The notes under the pieces: generated by a model
Databases searched by the model: none
Seen by the model: the letters and a program-made list of their open reading frames with translations, nothing else
What the model was told of the DNA's origin: nothing
Program-made: the position numbers and the translations under genes
DNA from: Pseudomonadota bacterium
GTDB taxonomy: Bacteria > Myxococcota > UBA9042 > PHBI01
Direction: 5' to 3'
Length of the DNA stretch: 12,502 bases
Assembly: GCA_005788935.1 (NCBI GenBank)
Contig: SYAK01000058.1
Location: 1-12,502 of the forward strand
Shown: piece by piece, positions 1 through 6,229 of the stretch
How positions within the stretch are numbered: the stretch's first letter is position 1
Layout of the letters: each line of letters begins with the position of its first letter

Positions 1-126
1 ATCGATGATGTGCGCGCCACGCGCGCGGAGGCGCGCGGCGACCGTGGACTTGCCGCAGGCGATACCGCCTGTCAGGCCGATGACGGCGGTGGGTACGCGA
101 CGGCGGGGCGCTCGGGTGTCGGTCAT
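1..126 (-). CDS. coaE: Dephospho-CoA kinase, N-terminal fragment (cut by window edge)
   Basis: CoaE phosphorylates the 3'-hydroxyl of dephospho-CoA with ATP, the last step of coenzyme A synthesis, in the cytoplasm. Only 42 codons lie in the window, reading leftwards from ATG at 126-124. After a short basic leader (residues 1-13) comes VIGLTGGIACGKSTVA, the family's Walker A loop (GxxxxGKS at residues 20-27). It is followed by RLRARGAHIID, which matches the conserved segment preceding the catalytic Asp region in CoaE. A Shine-Dalgarno GAGGAAT sits just upstream of the ATG. The start lies 22 bp beyond the asnB stop on the same strand, so co-transcription with asnB is likely. The P-loop has Ala-Cys where many family members have Gly-Ser; this is a mild variation. 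Other P-loop kinases are possible from such a short piece, but the LTGGI-x-x-GKS pattern is very characteristic of CoaE. Confidence 0.88.
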   Translation of the reverse strand, partial: MTDTRAPRRRVPTAVIGLTGGIACGKSTVAARLRARGAHIID

Positions 127-148
127 CGGGATATTCCTCGTCGGAGTG

Positions 149-2125
149 TCAGGTCAGCGTCCGCCGCGCCCACAGACGGAGCGCCATGAGCCCGAGCACG
201 CGCGTCGTCAGGTGCCGCTCGGGGCGGGCCTGAAAGGCCGCCCACAGCGCCTCGATGGCCTCCGCGCGCAGCGGAAGTTCAGGGGCCTCGCCAAAGAGCG
301 CGTCCTCGGCGAAGGGCCGGAGCTGCCCACGCAGCCACAGCTCCCAAGGCAGGGTGAAGCCGCGTTTCGGGGCGCGCAGCAAGGGGGCCGGGAGCCCCGC
401 CGCCGCGACGAGCAGCGCCTTGTTGAGCCACCTCGGGCCGTGCCCGGTCGGCCCCTTCAGGCGCGCGGGCAACGCGAGCATCGCGGCCACGAGGCGATGA
501 TCGAGGAGCGGCACCCGCACCTCGAGCCCGTGGGCCATCGACATCGCGTCAATGTCGCGCAGCTGGGTGTTGCGCAGGTAGCCCGCCAGCTCGGCCAAGG
601 TGAGGCGCCCGGCGTCGTCGATCGTGGCGTCCGGAGCGGGCGTGTCGACGGCCTTGGGTGTCGCCTGGAGGCCGGTCAGCGCCGCGATCTCCGCGCCACC
701 GAAGACCTCGCGGACGAGCTGGGCGTACGCCTCCGGGGACCCCGCGACCTCGAGCAACCCCGCGAGCCGACAGAGTCGTCGCAGCGCCCCCCCGCGCTGT
801 TCGCAGGCGCGCGTCAGGGTCGCCGCCGTCTGCGTCCGCAAGGCCAGCGGAAGCCACTGCCCTGCGCGCGAGGCTGCGAGCAACGGCCGCAGTCGATGGG
901 CGTGCGGGTAGCCGAGGAAGAGTTCATCGCCGCCTGTCCCGGCGAGACACACCTTGAGCCCGAGCCCGCGGGCGGCCCGCGAGACGAGCCAGGTGTTGAT
1001 GCCGTCGTGTGATGGCAGGTCGGCAGCCGCGAAGGCCTCCGGAACCGCCGCGAGCGCCTCGGCTTCGGTGATCGGGACCACATGGTGCCGCAGCCCGAGG
1101 TGGCGCGCCACAGCGGCCGCACGGGCGTCCTCGTCGTAGCCCGTCGCACCGAAGGCGAGCGTCACGGCCTCGAGCGTCCCGCGGGCATGCCGCGCCGCCA
1201 CAGCCGCAATCGCCGCAGAGTCGACCCCGCCCGAGAGGAACACCGCGACTGGCACGTCAGCCACGAGCTGGTCACGCACCGCCGTGTCGAGGATCGGCGC
1301 GATATACGCGGCGGCGGCCTCCGGGGAGCCTGGTGTGGGGACGCGGGCCTTTTGGGGCGCCCACCAGCGTGCGATCACAGGGGCGCGCCCACCGCCTGGT
1401 CGCCACGTCAGCGTGTGGCCGGGCAGCAGCTGTCGCACCTCGGGCAACAGGGTCGCGGGGTCCTCGCATGCCGTGGTCCGCGCCCAGTTCGTGACGGCTT
1501 CGGCGGTCGTGACGCGCGGTCCGGCCAGGTCGGCCGCGACCAGCCCCCGCACCTCGGACCCGAACGCCACGGCCTGATCGGTGGTTTGCACGTAGAGCGG
1601 CTTCACCCCGAGATGGTCTCGCGCCAGCGTCAGCGCTCCCCGAGGGCCGTCCCAGTAGGCGAAGGCGAAGATGCCGACGAGCTTCGGAAGCGTGGCGGCG
1701 ACCCCGAAGCGTGCGAGCATCGTCAGGAGGACGGCGGTGTCGCCGTCGGGGAGTGTCTCGGCGGCCACGCCATCGGCCACGAGGGCGGCCCGCAGGGTTC
1801 GAAAGTTATAGATTTCACCATTGAAAACAATATGATGTGCTTGGTCGTCGCCCACCTCGGGCGCTCCGGTCGGCGCGCGATTCGCCCGGACGGCATCCGA
1901 CGCCGACGCGAGCGACATCGGCTGCGCCCCAGCCGGGCTCAGGTCGACGATGGCGAGTCGGACGTGGCCAAGCAGGCCGCGCATGCCATCCCCCTGCCAC
2001 GAGACAGCGCCCTCGCCATCCGGGCCGCGGTGCTTCAGCGCGGTCAACGCGCGCCTCAGGCGTTCGGCGTCCTGTTCGCTGTCGGCCGCCGCAGCGGTCG
2101 TGATCCATCCGACGAGGCCACACAT
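149..2125 (-). CDS. asnB: Asparagine synthetase, glutamine-hydrolysing (AsnB type)
   Basis: The enzyme converts aspartate, ATP and glutamine to asparagine, AMP, PPi and glutamate in the cytoplasm. The 658-residue product starts MCGLVGW, so after Met removal Cys2 is the N-terminal nucleophile of the class II glutaminase domain; this fixes the ATG at 2125. Glutaminase motifs follow: HRGPDG (residues 32-37), RLAIVDLS (56-63), NGEIYN (102-107) and DGDTAVLL (127-134). The synthetase domain has the PP-loop LSGGVDS (297-303), LAGTGGDELFLGY (394-406), SMAHGLEVRVPLLD (529-542) and PKRGF (586-590). All key residues are present. The protein is about 100 residues longer than E. coli AsnB. Part of the excess is an Ala/Asp-rich insertion at residues 71-98, just before NGEIYN. 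Paralogues of this family also amidate sugars or peptides in polysaccharide or natural-product clusters; no such neighbour is seen, so asparagine synthesis is favoured. An AT-rich codon patch lies at 1802-1838. Confidence 0.93.
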   Translation of the reverse strand: MCGLVGWITTAAAADSEQDAERLRRALTALKHRGPDGEGAVSWQGDGMRGLLGHVRLAIVDLSPAGAQPMSLASASDAVRANRAPTGAPEVGDDQAHHIVFNGEIYNFRTLRAALVADGVAAETLPDGDTAVLLTMLARFGVAATLPKLVGIFAFAYWDGPRGALTLARDHLGVKPLYVQTTDQAVAFGSEVRGLVAADLAGPRVTTAEAVTNWARTTACEDPATLLPEVRQLLPGHTLTWRPGGGRAPVIARWWAPQKARVPTPGSPEAAAAYIAPILDTAVRDQLVADVPVAVFLSGGVDSAAIAAVAARHARGTLEAVTLAFGATGYDEDARAAAVARHLGLRHHVVPITEAEALAAVPEAFAAADLPSHDGINTWLVSRAARGLGLKVCLAGTGGDELFLGYPHAHRLRPLLAASRAGQWLPLALRTQTAATLTRACEQRGGALRRLCRLAGLLEVAGSPEAYAQLVREVFGGAEIAALTGLQATPKAVDTPAPDATIDDAGRLTLAELAGYLRNTQLRDIDAMSMAHGLEVRVPLLDHRLVAAMLALPARLKGPTGHGPRWLNKALLVAAAGLPAPLLRAPKRGFTLPWELWLRGQLRPFAEDALFGEAPELPLRAEAIEALWAAFQARPERHLTTRVLGLMALRLWARRTLT

Positions 2126-2214
2126 CGCCTAACCTTGCCACAGTCGCAGGAAGAAGCCCACGGGCGATGCGCGCGAGCCGTCGGCCGCGCGTGCCGCCGC
2201 GTCGTCCTAATGGA

Positions 2215-2229
2215 TTGACGAAACGTCAG
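2215..2229. repeat. Palindrome copy A (operator-like), asnB-proximal
   Basis: TTGACG-AAA-CGTCAG, with perfect 5-bp arms TGACG/CGTCA around AAA. It lies about 90 bp upstream of the asnB start. The 15-mer GACGAAACGTCAGGA at 2217-2231 is repeated exactly at 2401-2415. Confidence 0.8.
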
Positions 2230-2282
2230 GATATGGCGCGGAGGGCCTCCGACGGCCCATCCGACAGGCTACAGACGTCAGA

Positions 2283-2297
2283 TTGACGAAATGTCGG
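2283..2297. repeat. Palindrome copy B (operator-like)
   Basis: TTGACG-AAA-TGTCGG. The left half is identical to copy A; the right half differs from CGTCAG at two positions. It is followed at once by a further half-site, GGGAAACGTCC (2296-2306), and preceded by ACGTCA (2275-2280), so this is the densest part of the cluster. Confidence 0.7.
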
Positions 2298-2326
2298 GAA
2301 ACGTCCGCAGAGGCGGCCTCTGATAC

Positions 2327-2341
2327 CCGACGAGACGTCCG
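2327..2341. repeat. Palindrome copy C (operator-like, weaker)
   Basis: CCGACG-AGA-CGTCCG. The GACG/CGTC arms are kept, the centre is AGA instead of AAA, and the outer positions depart from the consensus. It is counted as a weaker member because of its spacing within the cluster. Confidence 0.55.
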
Positions 2342-2398
2342 ATCAAGGGCTGGTCGCGTTTCGAGGCGGGGCGCGGCCGACCCACGCGCCAGGCAAAT

Positions 2399-2413
2399 AC
2401 GACGAAACGTCAG
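2399..2413. repeat. Palindrome copy D (operator-like)
   Basis: ACGACG-AAA-CGTCAG. It shares an exact 15-base match (2401-2415) with copy A, including the GGA that follows the right arm. Confidence 0.78.
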
Positions 2414-2516
2414 GAAAAAGCCTCGCCCAGAACCGGACATCCCCTCCTCGGTGCTCGGCCGCGCGCTCGCGTCCGCGCTGGGCCGCGACCGCCCAGGCTC
2501 CCGAATCGGGGGTTCA

Positions 2517-2531
2517 TCGCCGAAACGTCAA
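2517..2531. repeat. Palindrome copy E (operator-like, right half conserved)
   Basis: TCGCCG-AAA-CGTCAA. The segment CGAAACGTCA is identical to copies A and D, while the left arm is degenerate. It is followed by AAG, as in copy F. Confidence 0.6.
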
Positions 2532-2595
2532 AGTACACCGCGTGATGGCAATCAAAAATTCGGAAATCATTCGTGAATACCGATCTTCAAAAAGC

Positions 2596-2610
2596 TTGAC
2601 GGTTCGTCAA
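2596..2610. repeat. Palindrome copy F (operator-like, best symmetry), comEC-proximal
   Basis: TTGACG-GTT-CGTCAA, a perfect 6-bp inverted repeat around GTT. It lies in the AT-rich zone about 120 bp upstream of the preferred comEC start. TTGACG also resembles a -35 element, but no matching -10 is visible 16-18 bp downstream. Confidence 0.78.
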
Positions 2611-2720
2611 AGCAAACGGGGCGCCGGGAATTCGGACGCGGTTCCGGAAAAAATCGCCGTGCGCCACGCGCGAAATGCCCCCAGCCCGGCATGGGGAGGT
2701 TGGGGTTCGAGCGTCACCAC

Positions 2721-2727
2721 GGAGGGG
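2721..2727 (+). promoter_or_regulatory. Ribosome-binding site that sets the comEC start
   Basis: GGAGGGG ends two bases before ATG at 2730, so its GGAGG core is at 5-bp spacing. The in-frame ATG at 2691 has no purine-rich Shine-Dalgarno upstream. This favours translation from 2730. Confidence 0.75.
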
Positions 2728-2729
2728 AC

Positions 2730-5189
2730 ATGTTCAGAGGCTGGGCTGTCGCGGCGTCGATTCAAGGTCTGTTCGTCCTTATGGCGACCTGGCGCGGGGA
2801 GCCCGCGGAGGGCTGGCCGTGGTTGAGGGTGTTGACGGCGGTCATCGGGCTCGTGGTCGGCGTGGCAGGCCTCTGGCGGCCACCTCCGCGCGGAGACCTC
2901 CTGCGCGACGTGGGCCTCGGTCTCGCCTTGGGCGCCCTCTGGGCCTCGCTTCGCCTCGCAACGCCCGATGCACCCGCGCCGTGGCATCACCGCGGGGGCG
3001 CGACCCTGACGGGCTTCCTGCGGGTCGACGAGGGCGATCGCGTGGTCCTCGACGCGCCCTGCCTGACCCGGGTCGGCGACCGCCCGCTCGATCCGCCCGC
3101 CTGCGATGGCCCCCCGCATCTCACGGTCATCCGCGACCGCTTCGACGCCCCCTCGCAGGTCACTGCGGGAGACATGGTGCGTGCGACCGTCGAGCTGCGC
3201 TCGCGCCGGATAACTGACAATCCGTCAGGATTACCCCCCGAGCCCGCCGCCGCCACGGCGGTCCATGCCCGGGCCCTCGACGCGCTGACGCCCGCCCCGG
3301 ACCTCACGGCGCCGCTGTCCCGCGTGGTCGCGACCTTCCTCGCGAGCCGTCTCGCCTCCGACGACCCGATGGAGGCCCGCGCTGGGGCGCTGCAGGTGGC
3401 GCTCATCCTCGGTGACCGTCGGGCCCTCACGCCCGAGGCCCGTCACGCGTGGGCGGACACCGGCACCGCCCACCTGCTCGCGATCTCCGGCATGAACCTC
3501 GCGATCTTCGGTCTCGGCGCCTTCGCCTGCGCCCGCTTCCTGCTCGTCCGCCTGCGCCGTCACCATCCCGCACCATCCCGCCTCGCTGGCTGGCTCGCGG
3601 TGGCGGCGACCCTCGCCTACGCCGCTGTGATCCTGCCATCCGACGCCTCGGACCGGGCGCTCGTGGCGCTCACCCTGAGTCTCGGCGGCCTCTGCCTCTG
3701 TTACGAGGTGCGTGCGCCCCGGACCCTCGGCCTCTGTGTCCTCGTGGCGCTTAGTCTCGATCCAGCGGCCCTCGCCCGCGCGGGCTTCCAGCTCTCCCTC
3801 GCAGCGACGGGCGGGCTCATCGTCTCGGCGCCCGCCGCCCGCGCCGTCGCCACCTGGCTGCGGACCTCACCCCACCTGCCCAGCCCTCGCATCGCGGACC
3901 TCGCGGTCGCGCTTGCGGGGCTCATCGTCTGCGACCTCTTCACCTTCCTCGCGACCGCTCCGATCTCGCTCGCGTGGTTCGGGCAGGCCTCGTTGCATGG
4001 CCTGTGGGTCAACATCGTCGCGATCCCCTGGATGGGCCTCCTCGTCTACCCAGCGGGGCTGCTGCAACTCGCGGTGGCCGTCATCGTGCCGCCGCTCGGC
4101 GAGCTGCTCGCGCCTGTCACGGCCCTGCTGACGGTCAGCTTCGAGACCTTCATCCTCCATTGCGGCTGCCTCATCGGCTCCCAGCACGCGCCCGCGTGGC
4201 CGGCGTGGTTAGGCTGGTCCGTGGCGGTGCTCGCGCTCTTCCATGTGGATACCACACGCATCACGACGCGCGTCGCGGCTTCGCGCAGGTACCTCGGGAC
4301 GGCCGCGCTGTTGCTCGTGGTCGCCTGGTGGACCGTCGACCTCGGCGCACCGTCGGCCCGCGCGTTTCGGGTCGACGTGCTCGACGTCGGGCATGGCGAC
4401 GCAATCGCCATCCGCCTGCCCGACGGGGGCGCCATGCTCGTCGACGCGGGCGGATCGTTCTCGGACGCGGCCTCCCGGGACCTGGCAGAGCGGACGGTCG
4501 TCCCCGCCCTCGCGGCCCTCGGGATCGCCCGCCTCGACCTCCTCGTCATCACCCACGCCGACCTTGACCACATCGGCGGGGCCGCGGCGCTCGCCGAGCG
4601 GGTGCCCGTCTCCGAGCTCTGGTTGCCACCGTGCGCGTGGGACAGCCGCCCTGGCCGGGCCTTGCGTGCGGTCGTCGCTTCGCGTGGCGGCGCTTCCCGC
4701 GCTGTGGCGGCCCAGCCATCGCTGGCCTGGGGCGACGTCCGACTCGACATCCTGTGGCCACCCGACGAGAGCCGCTACCCCGATGGGCGGTGCGCGTTCG
4801 CCTCGAATGACGCCTCGCTCGTGATGCGCCTCGCGTGGGCGGGCCGGAGCATCCTGCTGACCGGCGACATCGAGGCCGACGCCGAGTCCACGCTCGTCGA
4901 ACGCCTCGGGGACCGCCTGCGGAGCGACGTCCTGAAGGTCGCCCACCACGGCAGCAAGACCTCCTCGACCGGCCCGTTCCTCGACGCGGTCGCACCACAG
5001 CTCGCGGTCGTCAGCGGTCTCCCCGGAGAGCCGTCCCGTCCTCCGAGCCCCGCCGTCCTCGCCCAGCTGCGGATGCGTGGTCTGCCGACCCTGGTGACGG
5101 GCGAGAGTGGGGCCGCCTCGATCGCGTGGGATGCGGAAGGCGTGCTGTCAACCCGGACGACGCGCGGCGGCGAGGTCGACACTGAATGA
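2730..5189 (+). CDS. comEC: ComEC/Rec2 DNA-uptake channel protein
   Basis: ComEC is the inner-membrane channel that carries single-stranded DNA into the cytoplasm during natural transformation. From ATG 2730 the product has 819 residues. An upstream in-frame ATG at 2691 would add 13 polar residues but lacks a ribosome-binding site. The first part (about 5-195) has hydrophobic helices and a DUF4131-like soluble region. The multi-helix Competence domain follows (about 200-505), with HLLAISGMN near 248-256. The C-terminal metallo-beta-lactamase-fold domain (about 545-800) has DVGHGD (552-557), THADLDHIGG (608-617), LTGD (710-713) and AHHGS (738-742), so the metal ligands are intact and it may be an active nuclease domain. 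The common SGLH motif reads SGMN here. No comEA, comF or pilus gene is nearby. The gene converges on the phosphoesterase. A GC-poor segment with atypical codons (3208-3235) encodes residues 160-169. Confidence 0.94.
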   Translation: MFRGWAVAASIQGLFVLMATWRGEPAEGWPWLRVLTAVIGLVVGVAGLWRPPPRGDLLRDVGLGLALGALWASLRLATPDAPAPWHHRGGATLTGFLRVDEGDRVVLDAPCLTRVGDRPLDPPACDGPPHLTVIRDRFDAPSQVTAGDMVRATVELRSRRITDNPSGLPPEPAAATAVHARALDALTPAPDLTAPLSRVVATFLASRLASDDPMEARAGALQVALILGDRRALTPEARHAWADTGTAHLLAISGMNLAIFGLGAFACARFLLVRLRRHHPAPSRLAGWLAVAATLAYAAVILPSDASDRALVALTLSLGGLCLCYEVRAPRTLGLCVLVALSLDPAALARAGFQLSLAATGGLIVSAPAARAVATWLRTSPHLPSPRIADLAVALAGLIVCDLFTFLATAPISLAWFGQASLHGLWVNIVAIPWMGLLVYPAGLLQLAVAVIVPPLGELLAPVTALLTVSFETFILHCGCLIGSQHAPAWPAWLGWSVAVLALFHVDTTRITTRVAASRRYLGTAALLLVVAWWTVDLGAPSARAFRVDVLDVGHGDAIAIRLPDGGAMLVDAGGSFSDAASRDLAERTVVPALAALGIARLDLLVITHADLDHIGGAAALAERVPVSELWLPPCAWDSRPGRALRAVVASRGGASRAVAAQPSLAWGDVRLDILWPPDESRYPDGRCAFASNDASLVMRLAWAGRSILLTGDIEADAESTLVERLGDRLRSDVLKVAHHGSKTSSTGPFLDAVAPQLAVVSGLPGEPSRPPSPAVLAQLRMRGLPTLVTGESGAASIAWDAEGVLSTRTTRGGEVDTE
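3214..3228. repeat. Palindrome copy G inside comEC
   Basis: CTGAC-AATCC-GTCAG has perfect 5-bp arms and the same centre-to-arm geometry as the intergenic palindromes. It matches the 13-bp core TGACGAAACGTCA at 10 of 13 positions and is followed by GGA, as in copies A and D. It overlaps a second palindrome, ATCC-GTCA-GGAT. The codons across it (ATA, ACT, AAT, TCA, GGA, TTA) are atypical for this GC-rich gene. Confidence 0.5.
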
Positions 5190-5202
5190 GCGCTCGTTCA
5201 GT
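5181..5202. terminator. Palindrome across two convergent stop codons, possible bidirectional terminator
   Basis: ACTGAA (5181-5186) and TTCAGT (5197-5202) flank a centre containing GAGCGCTC, giving a 22-bp palindrome with one non-Watson-Crick position that would be a G-U pair in RNA. It contains the comEC TGA (5187-5189) and the TGA of the opposing phosphoesterase gene (5200-5198). The two genes are only 8 bp apart. No T-tract follows on either strand, so classical intrinsic termination is not assured; the element could instead protect 3' ends or be bound by a protein. Confidence 0.5.
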
Positions 5203-6226
5203 CGGTCCGTGGCGCGCGGAAGCGACGCAGATGGCGCCGCTGGAAGCGCAGCTGCGCCATCTCACGCGCCGCCGCCTCGTCGAGGTCGGGCCTTGGCCGA
5301 TGCGGCGCCTGTTCGCCGTGGTGCTCGGCGGTGAGGTCCGGGCTCGCGCCGAGGGCAAAGATCGTCAGCTCGCGCTGCGCCCGCTCACCGAGCCGCATCG
5401 GCATCACGGCCGCTCCGATGCCCGCGCCGACGTAAACCGCGCCATGGGCTGCGTCCACCGCGGGTGTCGCGTGCCCGCGGGTGCCGTAGAGGCCGTGGAT
5501 GTAGCGGTGACCGAAGAATCGCCCGAGCAGCAGCTCGTTCAGGCGCGCGATCGTCAGCTGACCCGCGTGGGTGTGACCCGACAGTACGAGCGGCACACCA
5601 CTCGCCCAGAGCCCGTCCGCCTCCTCGGCGATGTGGGACAGGCCAAGCACTGGCAGCCGTGGGTTCAGACCGCGCAACGCCTGCGTCCGGTCGGCGTGTC
5701 CGGTGTAGGCGTCGTCGAGGCCCACGACCTGCAATGCTTGCCCGCGAAGCCGCAGGGTCGTGTTGCGGTTGTCGAGCACCTCGGCGCCGCCTCGCAACAG
5801 CGCCTGTCGGACACCGGTCGCGCCAGCCCAGTGGTCGTGGTTGCCGAGCACCGCGAGCACGGGGGCCTCGAAGGCGCGGATAACGGCCGTCAGGTCCTCG
5901 AGCCAGGCGTGACTGTGACATACGAAATCGCCTGTGATGACAACCAGATCTGGCTGTTCGGCGTTGGTCAGCGCGACCGCCTCGAGCTGCGCCTTCATCG
6001 GCGTCACGAGCCCGACGTGGAGATCGGTGAGGTGGGCCACGCGCAACGGCTGCTCGAGCTGGGCCTGGAAGGCGGCCCCGCCCGCGAAACGACGTACGCG
6101 AATCCGTCCACTGGATGCGCGCTTGTCGGGATGTTCGGGGACCTCCGCCATCGGGAAGGAGGCTAGCACCGTGGAAGCGTCGGCGCGAGCTCGGGGCGGG
6201 TGTCGTGACGCCGTCCGCCACCGCAC
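5198..6226 (-). CDS. Calcineurin-like metallophosphoesterase (YaeI/YkuE type)
   Basis: The 342-residue protein carries the full two-metal phosphoesterase signature: TDLHVG (67-72), ITGDFV (97-102), LGNHDHW (127-133), LSH (196-198) and SGHTHAGQ (216-223). A C-terminal GAGIGAAVMPMRLG (267-280) is typical of the YaeI/YkuE/LpxG branch, whose members hydrolyse phosphodiester or pyrophosphate bonds, often in lipid substrates. Unlike many relatives it has no visible N-terminal membrane anchor or signal peptide, so a cytoplasmic or peripheral location is inferred. The tail is Arg/His-rich. The start taken is GTG at 6226, 3 bp after the upstream methyltransferase stop, with GAGG nearby, which implies translational coupling. 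ATG at 6151 (residue 26) is possible but has no Shine-Dalgarno. The substrate is unknown. Codons around the GDFVCHSH motif (about 5909-5950) include GTT, ACA, GTA, TGT and AGT, which are unusual here. Confidence 0.85.
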   Translation of the reverse strand: MRWRTASRHPPRARADASTVLASFPMAEVPEHPDKRASSGRIRVRRFAGGAAFQAQLEQPLRVAHLTDLHVGLVTPMKAQLEAVALTNAEQPDLVVITGDFVCHSHAWLEDLTAVIRAFEAPVLAVLGNHDHWAGATGVRQALLRGGAEVLDNRNTTLRLRGQALQVVGLDDAYTGHADRTQALRGLNPRLPVLGLSHIAEEADGLWASGVPLVLSGHTHAGQLTIARLNELLLGRFFGHRYIHGLYGTRGHATPAVDAAHGAVYVGAGIGAAVMPMRLGERAQRELTIFALGASPDLTAEHHGEQAPHRPRPDLDEAAAREMAQLRFQRRHLRRFRAPRTD

Positions 6227-6229
6227 CGT

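Larger units (their letters stand above)
2126..2729. promoter_or_regulatory. 604-bp intergenic region with six palindromes, between divergent asnB and comEC
   Basis: This is the only stretch over 300 bases without a convincing gene. It must carry the promoters for leftward asnB and rightward comEC. Six copies of a 15-bp palindromic motif (consensus TTGACG-AAA-CGTCAR) have centres at 2222, 2290, 2334, 2406, 2524 and 2603. The part from about 2540 to 2620 is clearly AT-rich against the GC-rich surroundings and includes runs such as ATCAAAAATTC and TTCAAAAAGC. A perfect TTCCGGAA palindrome lies at 2642-2649. I could not place a convincing sigma-70 -35/-10 pair for either gene. No tRNA, DnaA-box cluster, riboswitch or insertion-sequence end was recognised. 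Short open frames here lack ribosome-binding sites and protein-like composition. Confidence 0.7.

Noticed and set aside
5..2218. Two long + strand open frames opposite coaE and asnB
   Set aside because: Both are shadows of asnB and coaE, with Arg-rich composition and no recognisable motif or ribosome-binding site.
2215..2610. CRISPR array or plasmid iterons as explanation of the repeats
   Set aside because: Repeat units are only about 15 bp, centre spacing varies from 44 to 118 bp, and there are no cas or replication genes nearby.
2691..2729. Upstream ATG for comEC adding 13 residues
   Set aside because: There is no ribosome-binding site before 2691, while GGAGGGG precedes the ATG at 2730 and the hydrophobic N-terminus begins there.
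2207..2826. Small open frames in the intergenic region (77, 97 and 94 codons)
   Set aside because: No Shine-Dalgarno, arginine/serine-rich composition, and they run through the palindromes or into comEC in another frame.
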